64,000 nucleotides of DNA from contig NW_027479269.1 of NCBI RefSeq assembly GCF_051014685.1, positions 105,423-169,422 of the forward strand, read 5' to 3'. The notes beneath the pieces are model-generated. The model searched no databases, was not told the origin of the DNA, and saw only the letters and a program-made list of their open reading frames with translations. Every line of letters begins with the position of its first letter. Position 1 is the first letter of the stretch. The translations under genes and the position numbers were made by a program. This document shows, piece by piece, positions 10,451 to 24,194 of this stretch. This DNA is from Ptiloglossa arizonensis. Taxonomy: Eukaryota; Arthropoda; Insecta; Hymenoptera; Colletidae.

Positions 10451-12730
10451 AAATTTGTTGTCTTCTCAACCATTTCTTAGTTTCAAACTCCCATATCTCG
10501 CGAACGGTTTGACCTATCCCAAGAATTCCTATTGCACCTGAAAGTAGAAACTCGCCCGATTACAACGGTATGTATATTTTTTCCCTAGGCCATTCTGGTT
10601 AAGCGTTTGGAGCAGCAGAAGTGCGAAAAATTTTTTGCCTTCTCAACCATTTCTTAGCTTCAAACCTCCATATCTCGCGAACGGATTGACCTAACCCAAA
10701 AATTCTTATTGCATCTGAAAGTAGAAACTCGCCCGATTTCAACGGTATGTGCATTTTTTTCCTAGGCCATTCTGGTTAAGCATTTGGAGCAGCAGAATTG
10801 CGAAAAATTTTGTGCCTTCTCAACCATTTCTTGGCTTCAAACTCCCATATCTCGCGAACGGATTGACCTAACCCAAAAATTCCTGTTGCATCTGAAATTA
10901 GAAACTCGCCCGATTACAACGGTATGTGTATTTTTTCCCTAGGCCATTCTGGTTAAGCGTTTGCATCAGCAGAATTGCGAAAAATTTTTTGCCTTCTCAA
11001 CCATTTCTTGGCTTCAAACTCAAATATCTCGCGAACGGATTGACCTAAACCAAAAATTCCTATTGCATCTGAAAGTAGAAACTCGCCCGATTACAACGCT
11101 GTGTGTATTTTTTCCCTAGCCCATTCTGGTCAAGCGTTTGGAGCAGCAGAATTGCGAAAAATTTGTTTTCTTCTCAACCATTTCTTAGCTTCAAGCTCCC
11201 ATATCTCGCGAACGGATGGATCTAACCCAAAAATTCCTGTTGCATCTGAAATTAGAAACTCGCCCGATTACAACGGTATGTGTATTTTTTCCCTAGGCCA
11301 TTCTGGTTAAGCGTTTGGAGCAGCAGAATTGCGAAAGATTGTTTGCCTTCTCAACCATTTCTTAGCTTCAAACCCCCATATCTCGCGAACGGATTGACCT
11401 AACCCAAAAATTCTTATTGCATCTGAAAGTAGAAACTCGCCCGATTTCAACGGTATGTGCATTTTTTCCCTAGGCCATTCTGGTTAAGCGTTTGGCACAG
11501 CAGAACTGCGAAAAATTTGTTGTCTTCTCAACCATTTCTTAGCTTCAAACTCCCATATCTCGCGAACGGATGGACCTAACCCAAAAATTCCTGTTGCATC
11601 TGAAATTAGAAACTCGCCCGATTACAACGGTATGTGTATTTTTTCCCTAGGCCATTCTGGTTAAGCGTTTGGAGCAGCAGAATTGCGAAAAATTTTTTGC
11701 CTTCTCAACCATTTCTTGACTTCAAACTCCCATATCTCGCGAACGGAATGACCTAACCCAAAAATTCCTGTTGCGTCTGAAAGTAGAAACTCGCCAGATT
11801 ACAACGGTATGTGTATTTTTTGCCTAGGCCATTCTGGTTAAGCGTTTGGAGCAGCAGAAGTGCGAAAAATTTTTTGCCTTCTCAACCATTTCTTGGGTTC
11901 AAACTCCCATATCTCGCAAACGGATTGACCTAACCCAAAAATTCCTATTGCATCTGAAAGTAGAAACTCGCCCGTTTACAACGGTATGTGTATTTTTTCC
12001 TTAGGCCATTCTGCTTAAGCGTTTGGAGCAGCAGAATTGCGAAAAATTTTTTGCCCTCTCACCCATTTCTTAGCTGTAAACTCCCATATCTCGCGGACGG
12101 ATTGACCTAACCCATAAATACCTGTTGCATCTGAAAGTAGAAACTCGCCCGATTACAACGGTATGTGTATTTTTTCCCTAGGCCATTCTGGTTAAGCATT
12201 TGCAGCAGCAGAATTGCGAAACATTTTTTGCCTTCTCAACCATTTCTTGGCTTCAAACTCCCATATCTCGCGAACGGAGCGACCTAACCCAAAAATTCCT
12301 ATTGCACCTGAAAGTAGAAACTCGCCCGATTACAACGGTGTGTGTATTTTTTCCCTAGGCCATTCTGGTTAAGCGTTTGGAGCAGCAGAATTGCGAAAAA
12401 TTTGTTGTCTTCTCAACCATTTCTTAGCTTCAAACTCTCATATCTCGCGAACGGATGGACCTAACCCAAAAATTCCTGTTGCATCTGAAATTAGAAACTC
12501 GCCCGATTTCAACGGTATGTGTATTTTTTCCCTAGGCCATTCTGGTTAAGCGTTTGCAGCAGCAGAATTGCGAAACATTTTTTGCCTTCTCAACCATTTC
12601 TTGGCTTCAAACTCCCATATCTCGCGAACGGAGCGACCTAACCCAAAAATTCTTATTGCATCTGAAAGTAGAAACTCGCCCGATTTCAACTGTATGTGCA
12701 TTTTTTCCCTAGGCCATTCTGGTTAAGCGT
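10451..12730 (+). repeat. Dispersed higher-order cassette, copy 2
   Basis: Same marker order as copy 1: GAATTC at 10,523, gcatcagcag (10,963), cctaaacc, gaaagattg, ttttgcctagg (11,822), ctcgcaaacgg, cccataaatacctg. It then continues through gcgaaacatttttt and cggagcgacc monomers. The alignment with copy 4 is 151 monomers (26,727 bp) at all three tested markers. A private change, ttttcttctc near 11,165, is present. Confidence 0.8.
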
Positions 12731-14336
12731 TTGGCACAGCAGAACTGCGAAAAATTTGTTGTCTTCTCAACCATTTCTTGGCTTCAAACTCAAATATCTC
12801 GCGAACGGATTGACCTAACCCAAACATTCCTATTGCATCTGAAAGTAGAAACTCGCCCGATTACAACGCTGTGTGTATTTTTTCCCTAGCCCATTCTGGT
12901 CAAGTGTTTGGAGCAGCAGAATTGCGAAAAATTTGTTGTCTTCTCAACCATTTCTTAGCTTCAAACTCCCATATCTCGCGAACGGATGGATCTAACCCAA
13001 AAATTCCTGTTGCATCTGAAATTAGAAACTCGCCCGATTACAACGGTATGTGTATTTTTTCCCTAGGCCATTCTGGTTAAGCGTTTGGAGCAGCAGAATT
13101 GCGAAAAATTTTTTGCCTTCTCAACCATTTCTTGACTTCAAACTCCCATATCTCGCGAACGGAATGACCTAACCCAAAAATTCCTGTTGCGTCTGAAAGT
13201 AGAAACTCGCCAGATTACAGCGGTATGTGTATTTTTTCCCTAGGCCATTCTCGTTAAGCGTTTGGAGCAGCAGAATTGCGAAAAATTTTGTGCCTTCTCA
13301 ACCATTTCTTGGCTTCAAACTCAAATATCTCGCGAACGGATTGACCTAACCCAAAAATTCCTATTGCATCTGAAAGTAGAAACTCGCCCGATTACAACGA
13401 TATGTGTATTTTTTTCCTAGCCCATTCTGGTAAAGCGTTTGGAGCAGCAGAATTGCGAAAAATTTTTTGCCTTCTCATCCATTTCTTGGCTTCAAATTCA
13501 AATATCTCGCGAACGGATTGACCTAACCCAAAAATTCCTATTGCATCTGAAAGTAGAAACTCGCCCGATTACAACGGTATGTGTATTTTTTCGCTAGCCC
13601 ATTCTGGTCAAGCGTTTGGAGCAGCAGAATTGCGAAAAATTTGTTGTCTTCTCAACCATTTCTTAGTTTCAAACTCCCATATCTCGCGAACGGTTTGACC
13701 TATCCCAAAAATTCCTATTGCACCTGAAAGTAGAAACTCGCCCGATTACAACGGTATGTGTATTTTTTCCCTAGGCCATTCTGGTTAAGCGTTTGAAGCA
13801 GCAGAAGTGCGAAAAATTTTTTGCCTTCTCAACCATTTCTTAGTTTCAAAGTCCCCTATCTCGCGAACGGATGGACATAACCCAAATATTCCTGTTGCAT
13901 CTGAAATTAGAAACTCGCCCGTTTACAACGGTATGTGTATTTTTTCCCTAGGCCACACTGGTTAAGCGTTTGGAGCAGCAGAATTGCGAAAAATTTTTTG
14001 CCTTCTAAACCATTTCTTGACTTCAAACTCCCATATCTCGCGAACGGATTGACCTAACCCAAAAATTCCTGTTGCGTCTGAAAATAGAAACTCGCCCGAT
14101 TACAACGGTATGTGTATTTTTTTGCTAGCCCATTCTGGTTAAGCGTTTGAAGCAGCAGAATTGCGAAACATTTTTTGCCTTCTCAACCATTTCTTGGCTT
14201 CAAACTCCCATATCTCGCGAACGGAGCGACCTAACCCAAAAATTCCTATTGCACATGAAAGTAGAAACTCGCCCGATTACAACGGTATGTGTATTTTTTC
14301 CCTAGGCCATTCTGGTTAAGCGTTTGGAGCAGCAGA
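12731..14336 (+). repeat. Satellite block shared with 21.0-22.4 kb and 25.3-26.7 kb
   Basis: Monomers with gtcaagtgtttgg, ttctcatccatttc, cggtttgacctatccc, the private agtcccctatctcg (near 13,850) and ggccacactgg match 21.05-22.4 kb at an offset of 47 monomers (8,319 bp). At about 14,100 the offset jumps to 51 monomers (9,027 bp, marker gctagc at 14,124 and 23,151), so four monomers present in the later copies are absent here. Confidence 0.75.
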
Positions 14337-14690
14337 ATTGCGAAAAATTTGTTGTCTTCTCAACCATTTCTTAGCTTCAAACTCCCATATCTCGCGAACG
14401 GATGGACCTAACCCAAAAATTGCTGTTGCATCTGAAATTAGAAACTCGCCCGATTACAACGGTATGTGTATCTTTTCCCTAGGCCATTCTGGTTAAGCGT
14501 TTGGAGCAGCAGAATTGCGAAAAATTTGTTGTCTTCTCAACCATTTCTTAGCTTCAAACTCCCATATCTCGCGAACGGATGGACCTAACCCAAAAATTGC
14601 TGTTGCATCTGAAATTAGAAACTCGCCCGATTACAACGGTATGTGTATCTTTTCCCTAGGCCATTCTGGTTAAGCGTTTGGAGCAGCAGA
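14337..14690 (+). repeat. Perfect tandem duplication of one 177-bp monomer
   Basis: Two adjacent monomers (14,337-14,513 and 14,514-14,690) read identically over all 177 positions, including the uncommon aaaattgctgttgc and gtatcttttccc. The related copy at about 23.4 kb has this monomer once. This is the smallest and most recent duplication I can see. Confidence 0.85.
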
Positions 14691-17600
14691 AGTGCGAAAA
14701 ATTTGTTGTCTTCTCAACCATTTCTTAGCTACAAACTCCCATATCTCGCGAACGGATGGACCAAACCCAAAAATTCCTGTTGCATCTGAAATTAGAAACT
14801 CGCCCGATTACAACGGTATGTGTATTTTTTCCCTAGGCCATTCTGGTTAAGCGTTTGGAGCAGCAGAATTGCGAAAAATTTGTTGTCTTCTCAACCATTT
14901 CTTGGGTTCAAACTCCCATATCTCGCGAACGGATTGACCTAACCGAAAAATTCCTGTTGCGTCTGAAAATAGAAACTCGCCAGATTACAACGGTATGTGT
15001 ATTTTTTCCCTAGGCCATTCTGGTTAAGCATTTGGAGCAGCAGAATTGCGAAAAATTTTTTGCCTTCTCAACCATTTCTTGGCTTCAAATTCCCATATCT
15101 CGCGAACGGAGCGACCTAACCCAAAAATTCCTACTGCACCTGAAAGTAGAAACTCGCACGATTACAACGGTATGTGTATTTTTTCCCTAGGCCATTCTGG
15201 TTAAGCATTTGGAGCAGCAGAAGTGCGAAAAATTCGTTGTCTTCTCAACCATTTCTTGGGTTCAAACTCCCATATCTCGCGAACGGATTGACCTAACCGA
15301 AAAATTCCTATTGCATCTGAAAGTAGAAACTCGCCCGTTTACAGCGGTATGTGTATTTTTTCCCTAGGCCATTCTGCTTAAGCGTTCGGAGCAGCAGAAT
15401 TGCGAAAAATTTTTTGCCTTCTCAACCATTTCTTAGCTGTAAACTCCCATATCTCGCGGACGGATTGACCTAACCCAAAAATTCCTGTTGCATCTGAAAT
15501 TAGAAACACGCCCGATTACAACGGTATGTGTAATTTTTCCCTAGGCCATACTGGTTAAGCGTTTGCAGCAGCAGAATGGCGAAAAATTTTTTGCCTTCTC
15601 AACCATTTCTTGACTTCAAACTCCCATATCTCTCGAACGGAATGACCTAACCCAAAAATTCCTGTTGCGTCTGAAAGTAGAAACTCGCCAGATTACAACG
15701 GTATGTGTATTTTTTCCCTAGGCCATTCTGGTTAAGCGTTTGGAGCAGCAGAATTGCGAAAAATTTTGTGCCTTCTCAACCATTTCTTGGCTTCAAACTC
15801 AAATATCTCGCGAACGGATTGACCTAACCCAAAAATTCCTATTGCATCTGAAAGTAGAAACTCGCCCGATTACAACGATATGTGTATTTTTTCCCTAGGC
15901 CATTCTGGTTAAGCGTTTGGAGCAGCAGAATTGCGAAAAATTTGTTGTCTTCTCAACCATTTCTTAGCTTCAAACTCCCATATCTCGCGAACGGATGGAC
16001 CTAACCCAAAAATTGCTGTTGCATCTGAAATTAGAAACTCGCCCGATTACAACGGTATGTGTATCTTTTCCCTAGGCCATTCTGGTTAAGCGTTTGGAGC
16101 AGCAGAAGTGCGAAAAATTTGTTGTCTTCTCAACCATTTCTTAGCTACAAACTCCCATATCTCGCGAACGGATGGACCTAACCCAAAAATTCCTGTTGCA
16201 TCTGAAATTAGAAACTCGCCCGATTACAACGGTATGTGTATTTTTTCCCTAGGCCATTCTGGTTAAGCGTTTGGAGCAGCAGAATTGCGAAAAATTTGTT
16301 GTCTTCTCAACCATTTCTTGATTTCAAACTCCCATATCTCGCGAACGGATTGACCTAACCCAAAAATTCCTGTTGCGTCTGAAAGTAGAAACTCGCCAGA
16401 TTACAACGGTATGTGTATTTTTTCCCTAGGCCATTCTGGTTAAGCATTTGGAGCAGCAGAATTGCGAAAAATTTTTTGCCTTCTCAACCATTTCTTGGCT
16501 TCAAATTCCCATATCTCGCGAACGGAGCGACCTAACCCAAAAATTCCTACTGCACCTGAAAGTAGAAACTCGCACGATTACAACGGTATGTGTATTTTTT
16601 CCCTAGGCCATTCTGGTTAAGCATTTGGAGCAGCAGAAGTGCGAAAAATTTGTTGTCTTCTCAACCATTTCTTAGCTTCAAACTCCCATATCTCGCGAAC
16701 GGATGGACCTAACCCAAAAATTCCTGTTGCATCTGAAATTAGAAACTCTCCCGATTACAACGGTATGTGTATTTTTTCCCTAGGCCATTCTGGTTAAGCG
16801 TTTGGAGCAGCAGAATTGCGAAAAATTTTTTGCCTTCTCAACCATTTCTTGACTTCAAACTCCCATATCTCGCGAACGGAATGACCTAACCCAAAAATTC
16901 CTGTTGCGTCTGAAAGTAGAAACTCGCCAGATTACAACGGTATGTATATTTTTTGCCTAGGCCATTCTGGTTAAGCGTTTGGAGCAGCAGAATTGCGAAA
17001 AATTTTTTGCCTTCTCAACCATTTCTTGGGTTCAAACTCCCATATCTCGCAAACGGATTGACCTAACCCAAAAATTCCTATTGCATCTGAAAGTAGAAAC
17101 TCGCCCGTTTACAACGGTATGTGTATTTTTTCCTTAGGCCATTCTGCTTAAGCGTTTGGAGCAGCAGAATTGCGAAAAATTTGTTGTCTTCTCAACCATT
17201 TCTTAGCTTCAAACTCCCATATCTCGCGAACGGATGGACCTAACCCAAAAATTCCTGTTGCGTCTGAAAGTAGAAACTCGCCAGATTACAACGGTATGTG
17301 TATTTTTTCCCTAGGCCATTCTGGTTAAGCGTTTGGAGCAGCAGAATTGCGAAAAATTTTGTGCCTTCTCAACCATTTCTTGGCTTCAAACTCAAATATC
17401 TCGCGAACGGATTGACCTAACCCAAAAATTCCTATTGCATCTGAAAGTAGAAACTCGCCCGACTACAACGATATGTGTATTTTTTTCCTAGCCCATTCTG
17501 GTAAAGCGTTTGGAGCAGCAGAATTGCGAAAAATTTTGTGCCTTCTCAACCATTTCTTGGCTTCAAACTCAAATATCTCGCGAACGGATTGACCTAACCC

Positions 17601-18180
17601 AAAAATTCCTGTTGCATCTGAAAGTAGAAACTCGCCAGATTTCAACGGTATGTGTATTTTTTCCCTAGGCCATTCTGGTTAAGCGTTTGCAGCAGCAGAA
17701 TTGCGAAAAATTTTTTACCTTCTCAACCATTTCTTGACTTCAAACTCCCATATCTCTCGAACGGAATGACCTAACCCAAAAATTCCTGTTGCGTCTGAAA
17801 GTAGAAACTCGCCAGATTACAACGGTATGTGTATTTTTTCCCTAGGCCATTCTGGTTAAGCGTTTGGAGCAGCAGAATTGCGAAAAATTTTGTGCCTTCT
17901 CAACCATTTCTTGGCTTCAAACTCAAATATCTCGCGAACGGATTGACCTAACCCAAAAATTCCTATTGCATCTGAAAGTAGAAACTCGCCCGATTACAAC
18001 GATATGTGTATTTTTTTCCTAGCCCATTCTGGTAAAGCGTTTGGAGCAGCAGAATTGCGAAAAATTTTTTGCCTTCTCATCCATTTCTTGGCTTCAAATT
18101 CAAATATCTCGCGAACGGATTGACCTAACCCAAAAATTCCTATTGCATCTGAAAGTAGAAACTCGCCCGATTACAACGGT
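14691..18180 (+). repeat. Satellite block with an 8-monomer repeat
   Basis: The rare ctactgcacctg plus cgcacgatt monomer occurs at 15,131 and 16,547, an offset of 1,416 (8 x 177), with similar neighbours. Monomers with ttcggagc and cttagctgtaaac lie between. The rest is regular satellite, ending in a catcc monomer near 18,076. Confidence 0.75.
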
Positions 18181-19946
18181 ATGTATATTTTTTCCCTAGG
18201 CCATTCTGGTTAAGCGTTTGGAGCAGCAGAAGTGCGAAAAATTTTTTGCCTTCTCAACCATTTCTTAGCTTCAAACCTCCATATCTCGCGAACGGATTGA
18301 CCTAACCCAAAAATTCTTATTGCATCTGAAAGTAGAAACTCGCCCGATTTCAACGGTATGTGCATTTTTTTCCTAGGCCATTCTGGTTAAGCATTTGGAG
18401 CAGCAGAATTGCGAAAAATTTTGTGCCTTCTCAACCATTTCTTGGCTTCAAACTCCCATATCTCGCGAACGGATTGACCTAACCCAAAAATTCCTGTTGC
18501 ATCTGAAATTAGAAACTCGCCCGATTACAACGGTATGTGTATTTTTTCCCTAGGCCATTCTGGTTAAGCGTTTGCATCAGCAGAATTGCGAAAAATTTTT
18601 TGCCTTCTCAACCATTTCTTGGCTTCAAACTCAAATATCTCGCGAACGGATTGACCTAAACCAAAAATTCCTATTGCATCTGAAAGTAGAAACTCGCCCG
18701 ATTACAACGCTGTGTGTATTTTTTCCCTAGCCCATTCTGGTCAAGCGTTTGGAGCAGCAGAATTGCGAAAAATTTGTTGTCTTCTCAACCATTTCTTAGC
18801 TTCAAGCTCCCATATCTCGCGAACGGATGGATCTAACCCAAAAATTCCTGTTGCATCTGAAATTAGAAACTCGCCCGATTACAACGGTATGTGTATTTTT
18901 TCCCTAGGCCATTCTGGTTAAGCGTTTGGAGCAGCAGAATTGCGAAAGATTGTTTGCCTTCTCAACCATTTCTTAGCTTCAAACCCCCATATCTCGCGAA
19001 CGGATTGACCTAACCCAAAAATTCTTATTGCATCTGAAAGTAGAAACTCGCCCGATTTCAACGGTATGTGCATTTTTTCCCTAGGCCATTCTGGTTAAGC
19101 GTTTGGCACAGCAGAACTGCGAAAAATTTGTTGTCTTCTCAACCATTTCTTAGCTTCAAACTCCCATATCTCGCGAACGGATGGACCTAACCCAAAAATT
19201 CCTGTTGCATCTGAAATTAGAAACTCGCCCGATTACAACGGTATGTGTATTTTTTCCCTAGGCCATTCTGGTTAAGCGTTTGGAGCAGCAGAATTGCGAA
19301 AAATTTTTTGCCTTCTCAACCATTTCTTGACTTCAAACTCCCATATCTCGCGAACGGAATGACCTAACCCAAAAATTCCTGTTGCGTCTGAAAGTAGAAA
19401 CTCGCCAGATTACAACGGTATGTGTATTTTTTCCCTAGGCCATTCTGGTTAAGCGTTTGCATCAGCAGAATTGCGAAAAATTTTTTGCCTTCTCAACCAT
19501 TTCTTGGCTTCAAACTCAAATATCTCGCGAACGGATTGACCTAAACCAAAAATTCCTATTGCATCTGAAAGTAGAAACTCGCCCGATTACAACGGTATGT
19601 GTATTTTTTCCCTAGGCCATTCTGGTTAAGCGTTTGGAGCAGCAGAATTGCGAAAGATTGTTTGCCTTCTCAACCATTTCTTAGCTTCAAACCCCCATAT
19701 CTCGCGAACGGATTGACCTAACCCAAAAATTCTTATTGCATCTGAAAGTAGAAACTCGCCCGATTTCAACGGTATGTGCATTTTTTCCCTAGGCCATTCT
19801 GGTTAAGCGTTTGGCACAGCAGAACTGCGAAAAATTTGTTGTCTTCACAACCGTTTCTTAGCTTCAAACTCCCATATCTCGCGAACGGATGGACCTAACC
19901 CAAAAATTCCTATTGCATCTGAAATTAGAAACTCGCCCGATTACAA
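18181..19946 (+). repeat. Dispersed higher-order cassette, copy 3, with local 4/5-monomer re-duplication
   Basis: The markers ttcaaacctccat, gcatttggagc, gcatcagcag (18,574), cctaaacc, caagctccc and gaaagattg follow in cassette order, 43 monomers (7,611 bp) after copy 2. The segment is then partly repeated: gcatcagcag recurs at 19,459 (5 monomers on), but gcgaaagattg recurs 4 monomers on (18,942 to 19,650). One monomer has been lost by in-register fusion of a cctaaacc monomer with a gatggatc-type monomer. Confidence 0.75.
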
Positions 19947-22900
19947 CGGTATGTGTATTTTTTCCCTAGGCCATTCTGGTTAAGCGTTTGGAGCAGCAGA
20001 ATTGCGAAAAATTTTTTGCCTTCTCAACCATTTCTTGACTTCAAACTCCCATATCTCGCGAACGGAATGACCTAACCCAAAAATTCCTGTTGCGTCTGAA
20101 AGTAGAAACTCGCCAGATTACAACGGTATGTGTATTTTTTGCCTAGGCCATTCTGGTTAAGCGTTTGGAGCAGCAGAAGTGCGAAAAATTTTTTGCCTTC
20201 TCAACCATTTCTTGGGTTCAAACTCCCATATCTCGCAAACGGATTGACCTAACCCAAAAATTCCTATTGCATCTGAAAGTAGAAACTCGCCCGTTTACAA
20301 CGGTATGTGTATTTTTTCCTTAGGCCATTCTGCTTAAGCGTTTGGAGCAGCAGAATTGCGAAAAATTTTTTGCCCTCTCAACCATTTCTTAGCTGTAAAC
20401 TCCCATATCTCGCGGACGGATTGACCTAACCCATAAATACCTGTTGCATCTGAAAGTAGAAACTCGCCCGATTACAACGGTATGTGTATTTTTTCCCTAG
20501 GCCATTCTGGTTAAGCATTTGCAGCAGCAGAATTGCGAAACATTTTTTGCCTTCTCAACCATTTCTTGGCTTCAAACTCCCATATCTCGCGAACGGAGCG
20601 ACCTAACCCAAAAATTCCTATTGCACCTGAAAGTAGAAACTCGCCCGATTACAACGGTGTGTGTATTTTTTCCCTAGGCCATTCTGGTTAAGCGTTTGGA
20701 GCAGCAGAATTGCGAAAAATTTGTTGTCTTCTCAACCATTTCTTAGCTTCAAACTCTCATATCTCGCGAACGGATGGACCTAACCCAAAAATTCCTGTTG
20801 CATCTGAAATTAGAAACTCGCCCGATTACAACGGTATGTGTATTTTTTCCCTAGGCCATTCTGGTTAAGCGTTTGCAGCAGCAGAATTGCGAAACATTTT
20901 TTGCCTTCTCAACCATTTCTTGGCTTCAAACTCCAATATCTCGCGAACGGAGCGACCTAACCCAAAAATTCTTATTGCATCTGAAAGTAGAAACTCGCCC
21001 GATTTCAACGGTATGTGCATTTTTTCCCTAGGCCATTCTGGTTAAGCGTTTGGCACAGCAGAACTGCGAAAAATTTGTTGTCTTCTCAACCATTTCTTGG
21101 CTTCAAACTCAAATATCTCGCGAACGGATTGACCTAACCCAAACATTCCTATTGCATCTGAAAGTAGAAACTCGCCCGATTACAACGCTGTGTGTATTTT
21201 TTCCCTAGCCCATTCTGGTCAAGTGTTTGGAGCAGCAGAATTGCGAAAAATTTGTTGTCTTCTCAACCATTTCTTAGCTTCAAACTCCCATATCTCGCGA
21301 ACGGATGGATCTAACCCAAAAATTCCTGTTGCATCTGAAATTAGAAACTCGCCCGATTACAACGGTATGTGTATTTTTTCCCTAGGCCATTCTGGTTAAG
21401 CGTTTGGAGCAGCAGAATTGCGAAAAATTTTTTGCCTTCTCAACCATTTCTTGACTTCAAACTCCCATATCTCGCGAACGGAATGACCTAACCCAAAAAT
21501 TCCTGTTGCGTCTGAAAGTAGAAACTCGCCAGATTACAGCGGTATGTGTATTTTTTCCCTAGGCCATTCTGGTTAAGCGTTTGGAGCAGCAGAATTGCGA
21601 AAAATTTTGTGCCTTCTCAACCATTTCTTGGCTTCAAACTCAAATATCTCGCGAACGGATTGACCTAACCCAAAAATTCCTATTGCATCTGAAAGTAGAA
21701 ACTCGCCCGATTACAACGATATGTGTATTTTTTTCCTAGCCCATTCTGGTAAAGCGTTTGGAGCAGCAGAATTGCGAAAAATTTTTTGCCTTCTCATCCA
21801 TTTCTTGGCTTCAAATTCAAATATCTCGCGAACGGATTGACCTAACCCAAAAATTCCTATTGCATCTGAAAGTAGAAACTCGCCCGATTACAACGGTATG
21901 TGTATTTTTTCGCTAGCCCATTCTGGTCAAGCGTTTGGAGCAGCAGAATTGCGAAAAATTTGTTGTCTTCTCAACCATTTCTTAGTTTCAAACTCCCATA
22001 TCTCGCGAACGGTTTGACCTATCCCAAAAATTCCTATTGCACCTGAAAGTAGAAACTCGCCCGATTACAACGGTATGTGTATTTTTTCCCTAGGCCATTC
22101 TGGTTAAGCGTTTGAAGCAGCAGAAGTGCGAAAAATTTTTTGCCTTCTCAACCATTTCTTAGTTTCAAAGTCCCCTATCTCGCGAACGGATGGACATAAC
22201 CCAAATATTCCTGTTGCATCTGAAATTAGAAACTCGCCCGTTTACAACGGTATGTGTATTTTTTCCCTAGGCCACACTGGTTAAGCGTTTGGAGCAGCAG
22301 AATTGCGAAAAATTTTTTGCCTTCTCAACCATTTCTTGACTTCAAACTCCCATATCTCGCGAACGGATTGACCTAACCCAAAAATTCCTGTTGCGTCTGA
22401 AAATAGAAACTCGCCCGATTACAACGGTATGTGTATTTTTTCCGTAGGCCATTCTGGTTAAGCGTTTGGAGCAGCAGAATTGCGAAAAATTTGGAGCCCT
22501 CTCAACCATTTCTTGGGTTCATACTCCCATATCTCGCGGACGGATTGACCTAACCCAAAAATTCCTATTGCATCTGAAAGTAGAAACTCGCCCGATTACA
22601 ACGGTATGTGTATATTTTTGCTAGCCCATTCTGGTCAAGCGTTTGGAGCAGCAGAATTGCGAAAAATTTGTTGTCTTCTCAACCATTTCTTAGCTTCAAA
22701 CTCCCATATCTCGCGAACGAATTGACCTATCCCAAAAATTCCTATTGCACCTGAAAGTAGAAACTCGCCCGAATACAACGGTATGTATATTTTTTCCCTA
22801 GGCCATTCTGGTTAAGCGTTTGGAGCAGCAGAATTGCAAAAAATTTTTTGCCTTCTCAACCATTTCTTGACTTCAAACTCCCATATCTCGCGAACGGATT

Positions 22901-24194
22901 GACCTAACCCAAAAATTCCAGTTGCGTCTGAAAATAGAAACTCGCCAGATTACAACGGTATGTGTATTTTTTCCCTAGGCCATTCTGGTTAAGCGTTTGG
23001 AGCAGCAGAATTGCGAAAAATTTGGTGCCTTCTCAACCATTTCTTGGGTTCATACTCCCATATCTCGCGGACGGATTGACCTAACCCAAAAATTCCTATT
23101 GCATCTGAAAGTAGAAACTCGCCCGATCACAACGGTATGTGTATTTTTTTGCTAGCCCATTCTGGTTAAGCGTTTGAAGCAGCAGAATTGCGAAACATTT
23201 TTTGCCTTCTCAACCATTTCTTGGCTTCAAACTCCCATATCTCGCGAACGGAGCGACCTAACCCAAAAATTCCTATTGCACATGAAAGTAGAAACTCGCC
23301 CGATTACAACGGTATGTGTATTTTTTCCCTAGGCCATTCTGGATAAGCGTTTGGAGCAGCAGAATTGCGAAAAATTTGTTGTCTTCTCAACCATTTCTTA
23401 GCTTCAAACTCCCATATCTCGCGAACGGATGGACCTAACCCAAAAATTGCTGTTGCATCTGAAATTAGAAACTCGCCCGATTACAACGGTATGTGTATCT
23501 TTTCCCTAGGCCATTCTGGTTAAGCGTTTGGAGCAGCAGAAGTGCGAAAAATTTGTTGTCTTCTCAACCATTTCTTAGCTACAAACTCCCATATCTCGCG
23601 AACGGATGGACCTAACCCAAAAATTCCTGTTGCATCTGAAATTAGAAACTCGCCCGATTACAACGGTATGTGTATTTTTTCCCTAGGCCATTCTGGTTAA
23701 GCGTTTGGAGCAGCAGAATTGCGAAAAATTTGTTGTCTTCTCAACCATTTCTTGGGTTCAAACTCCCATATCTCGCGAACGGATTGACCTAACCGAAAAA
23801 TTCCTGTTGCGTCTGAAAATAGAAACTCGCCAGATTACAACGGTATGTGTATTTTTTCCCTAGGCCATTCTGGTTAAGCATTTGGAGCAGCAGAATTGCG
23901 AAAAATTTTTTGCCTTCTCAACCATTTCTTGGCTTCAAATTCCCATATCTCGCGAACGGAGCGACCTAACCCAAAAATTCCTACTGCACCTGAAAGTAGA
24001 AACTCGCACGATTACAACGGTATGTGTATTTTTTCCCTAGGCCATTCTGGTTAAGCATTTGGAGCAGCAGAAGTGCGAAAAATTCGTTGTCTTCTCAACC
24101 ATTTCTTGGGTTCAAACTCCCATATCTCGCGAACGGATTGACCTAACCGAAAAATTCCTATTGCATCTGAAAGTAGAAACTCGCCCGTTTACAG
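19947..24194 (+). repeat. 24-monomer higher-order repeat, copy 1 (4,248 bp)
   Basis: Every marker tested here recurs exactly 4,248 bp later: ttttgcctagg (20,141 / 24,389), ggcacag (21,052 / 25,300), the gtgtgtatt start (21,190 / 25,438) and ttggagccct (22,491 / 26,739). The upstream limit is set by the acaacgg / acagcgg difference at 19,946 against 24,194. Confidence 0.88.
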
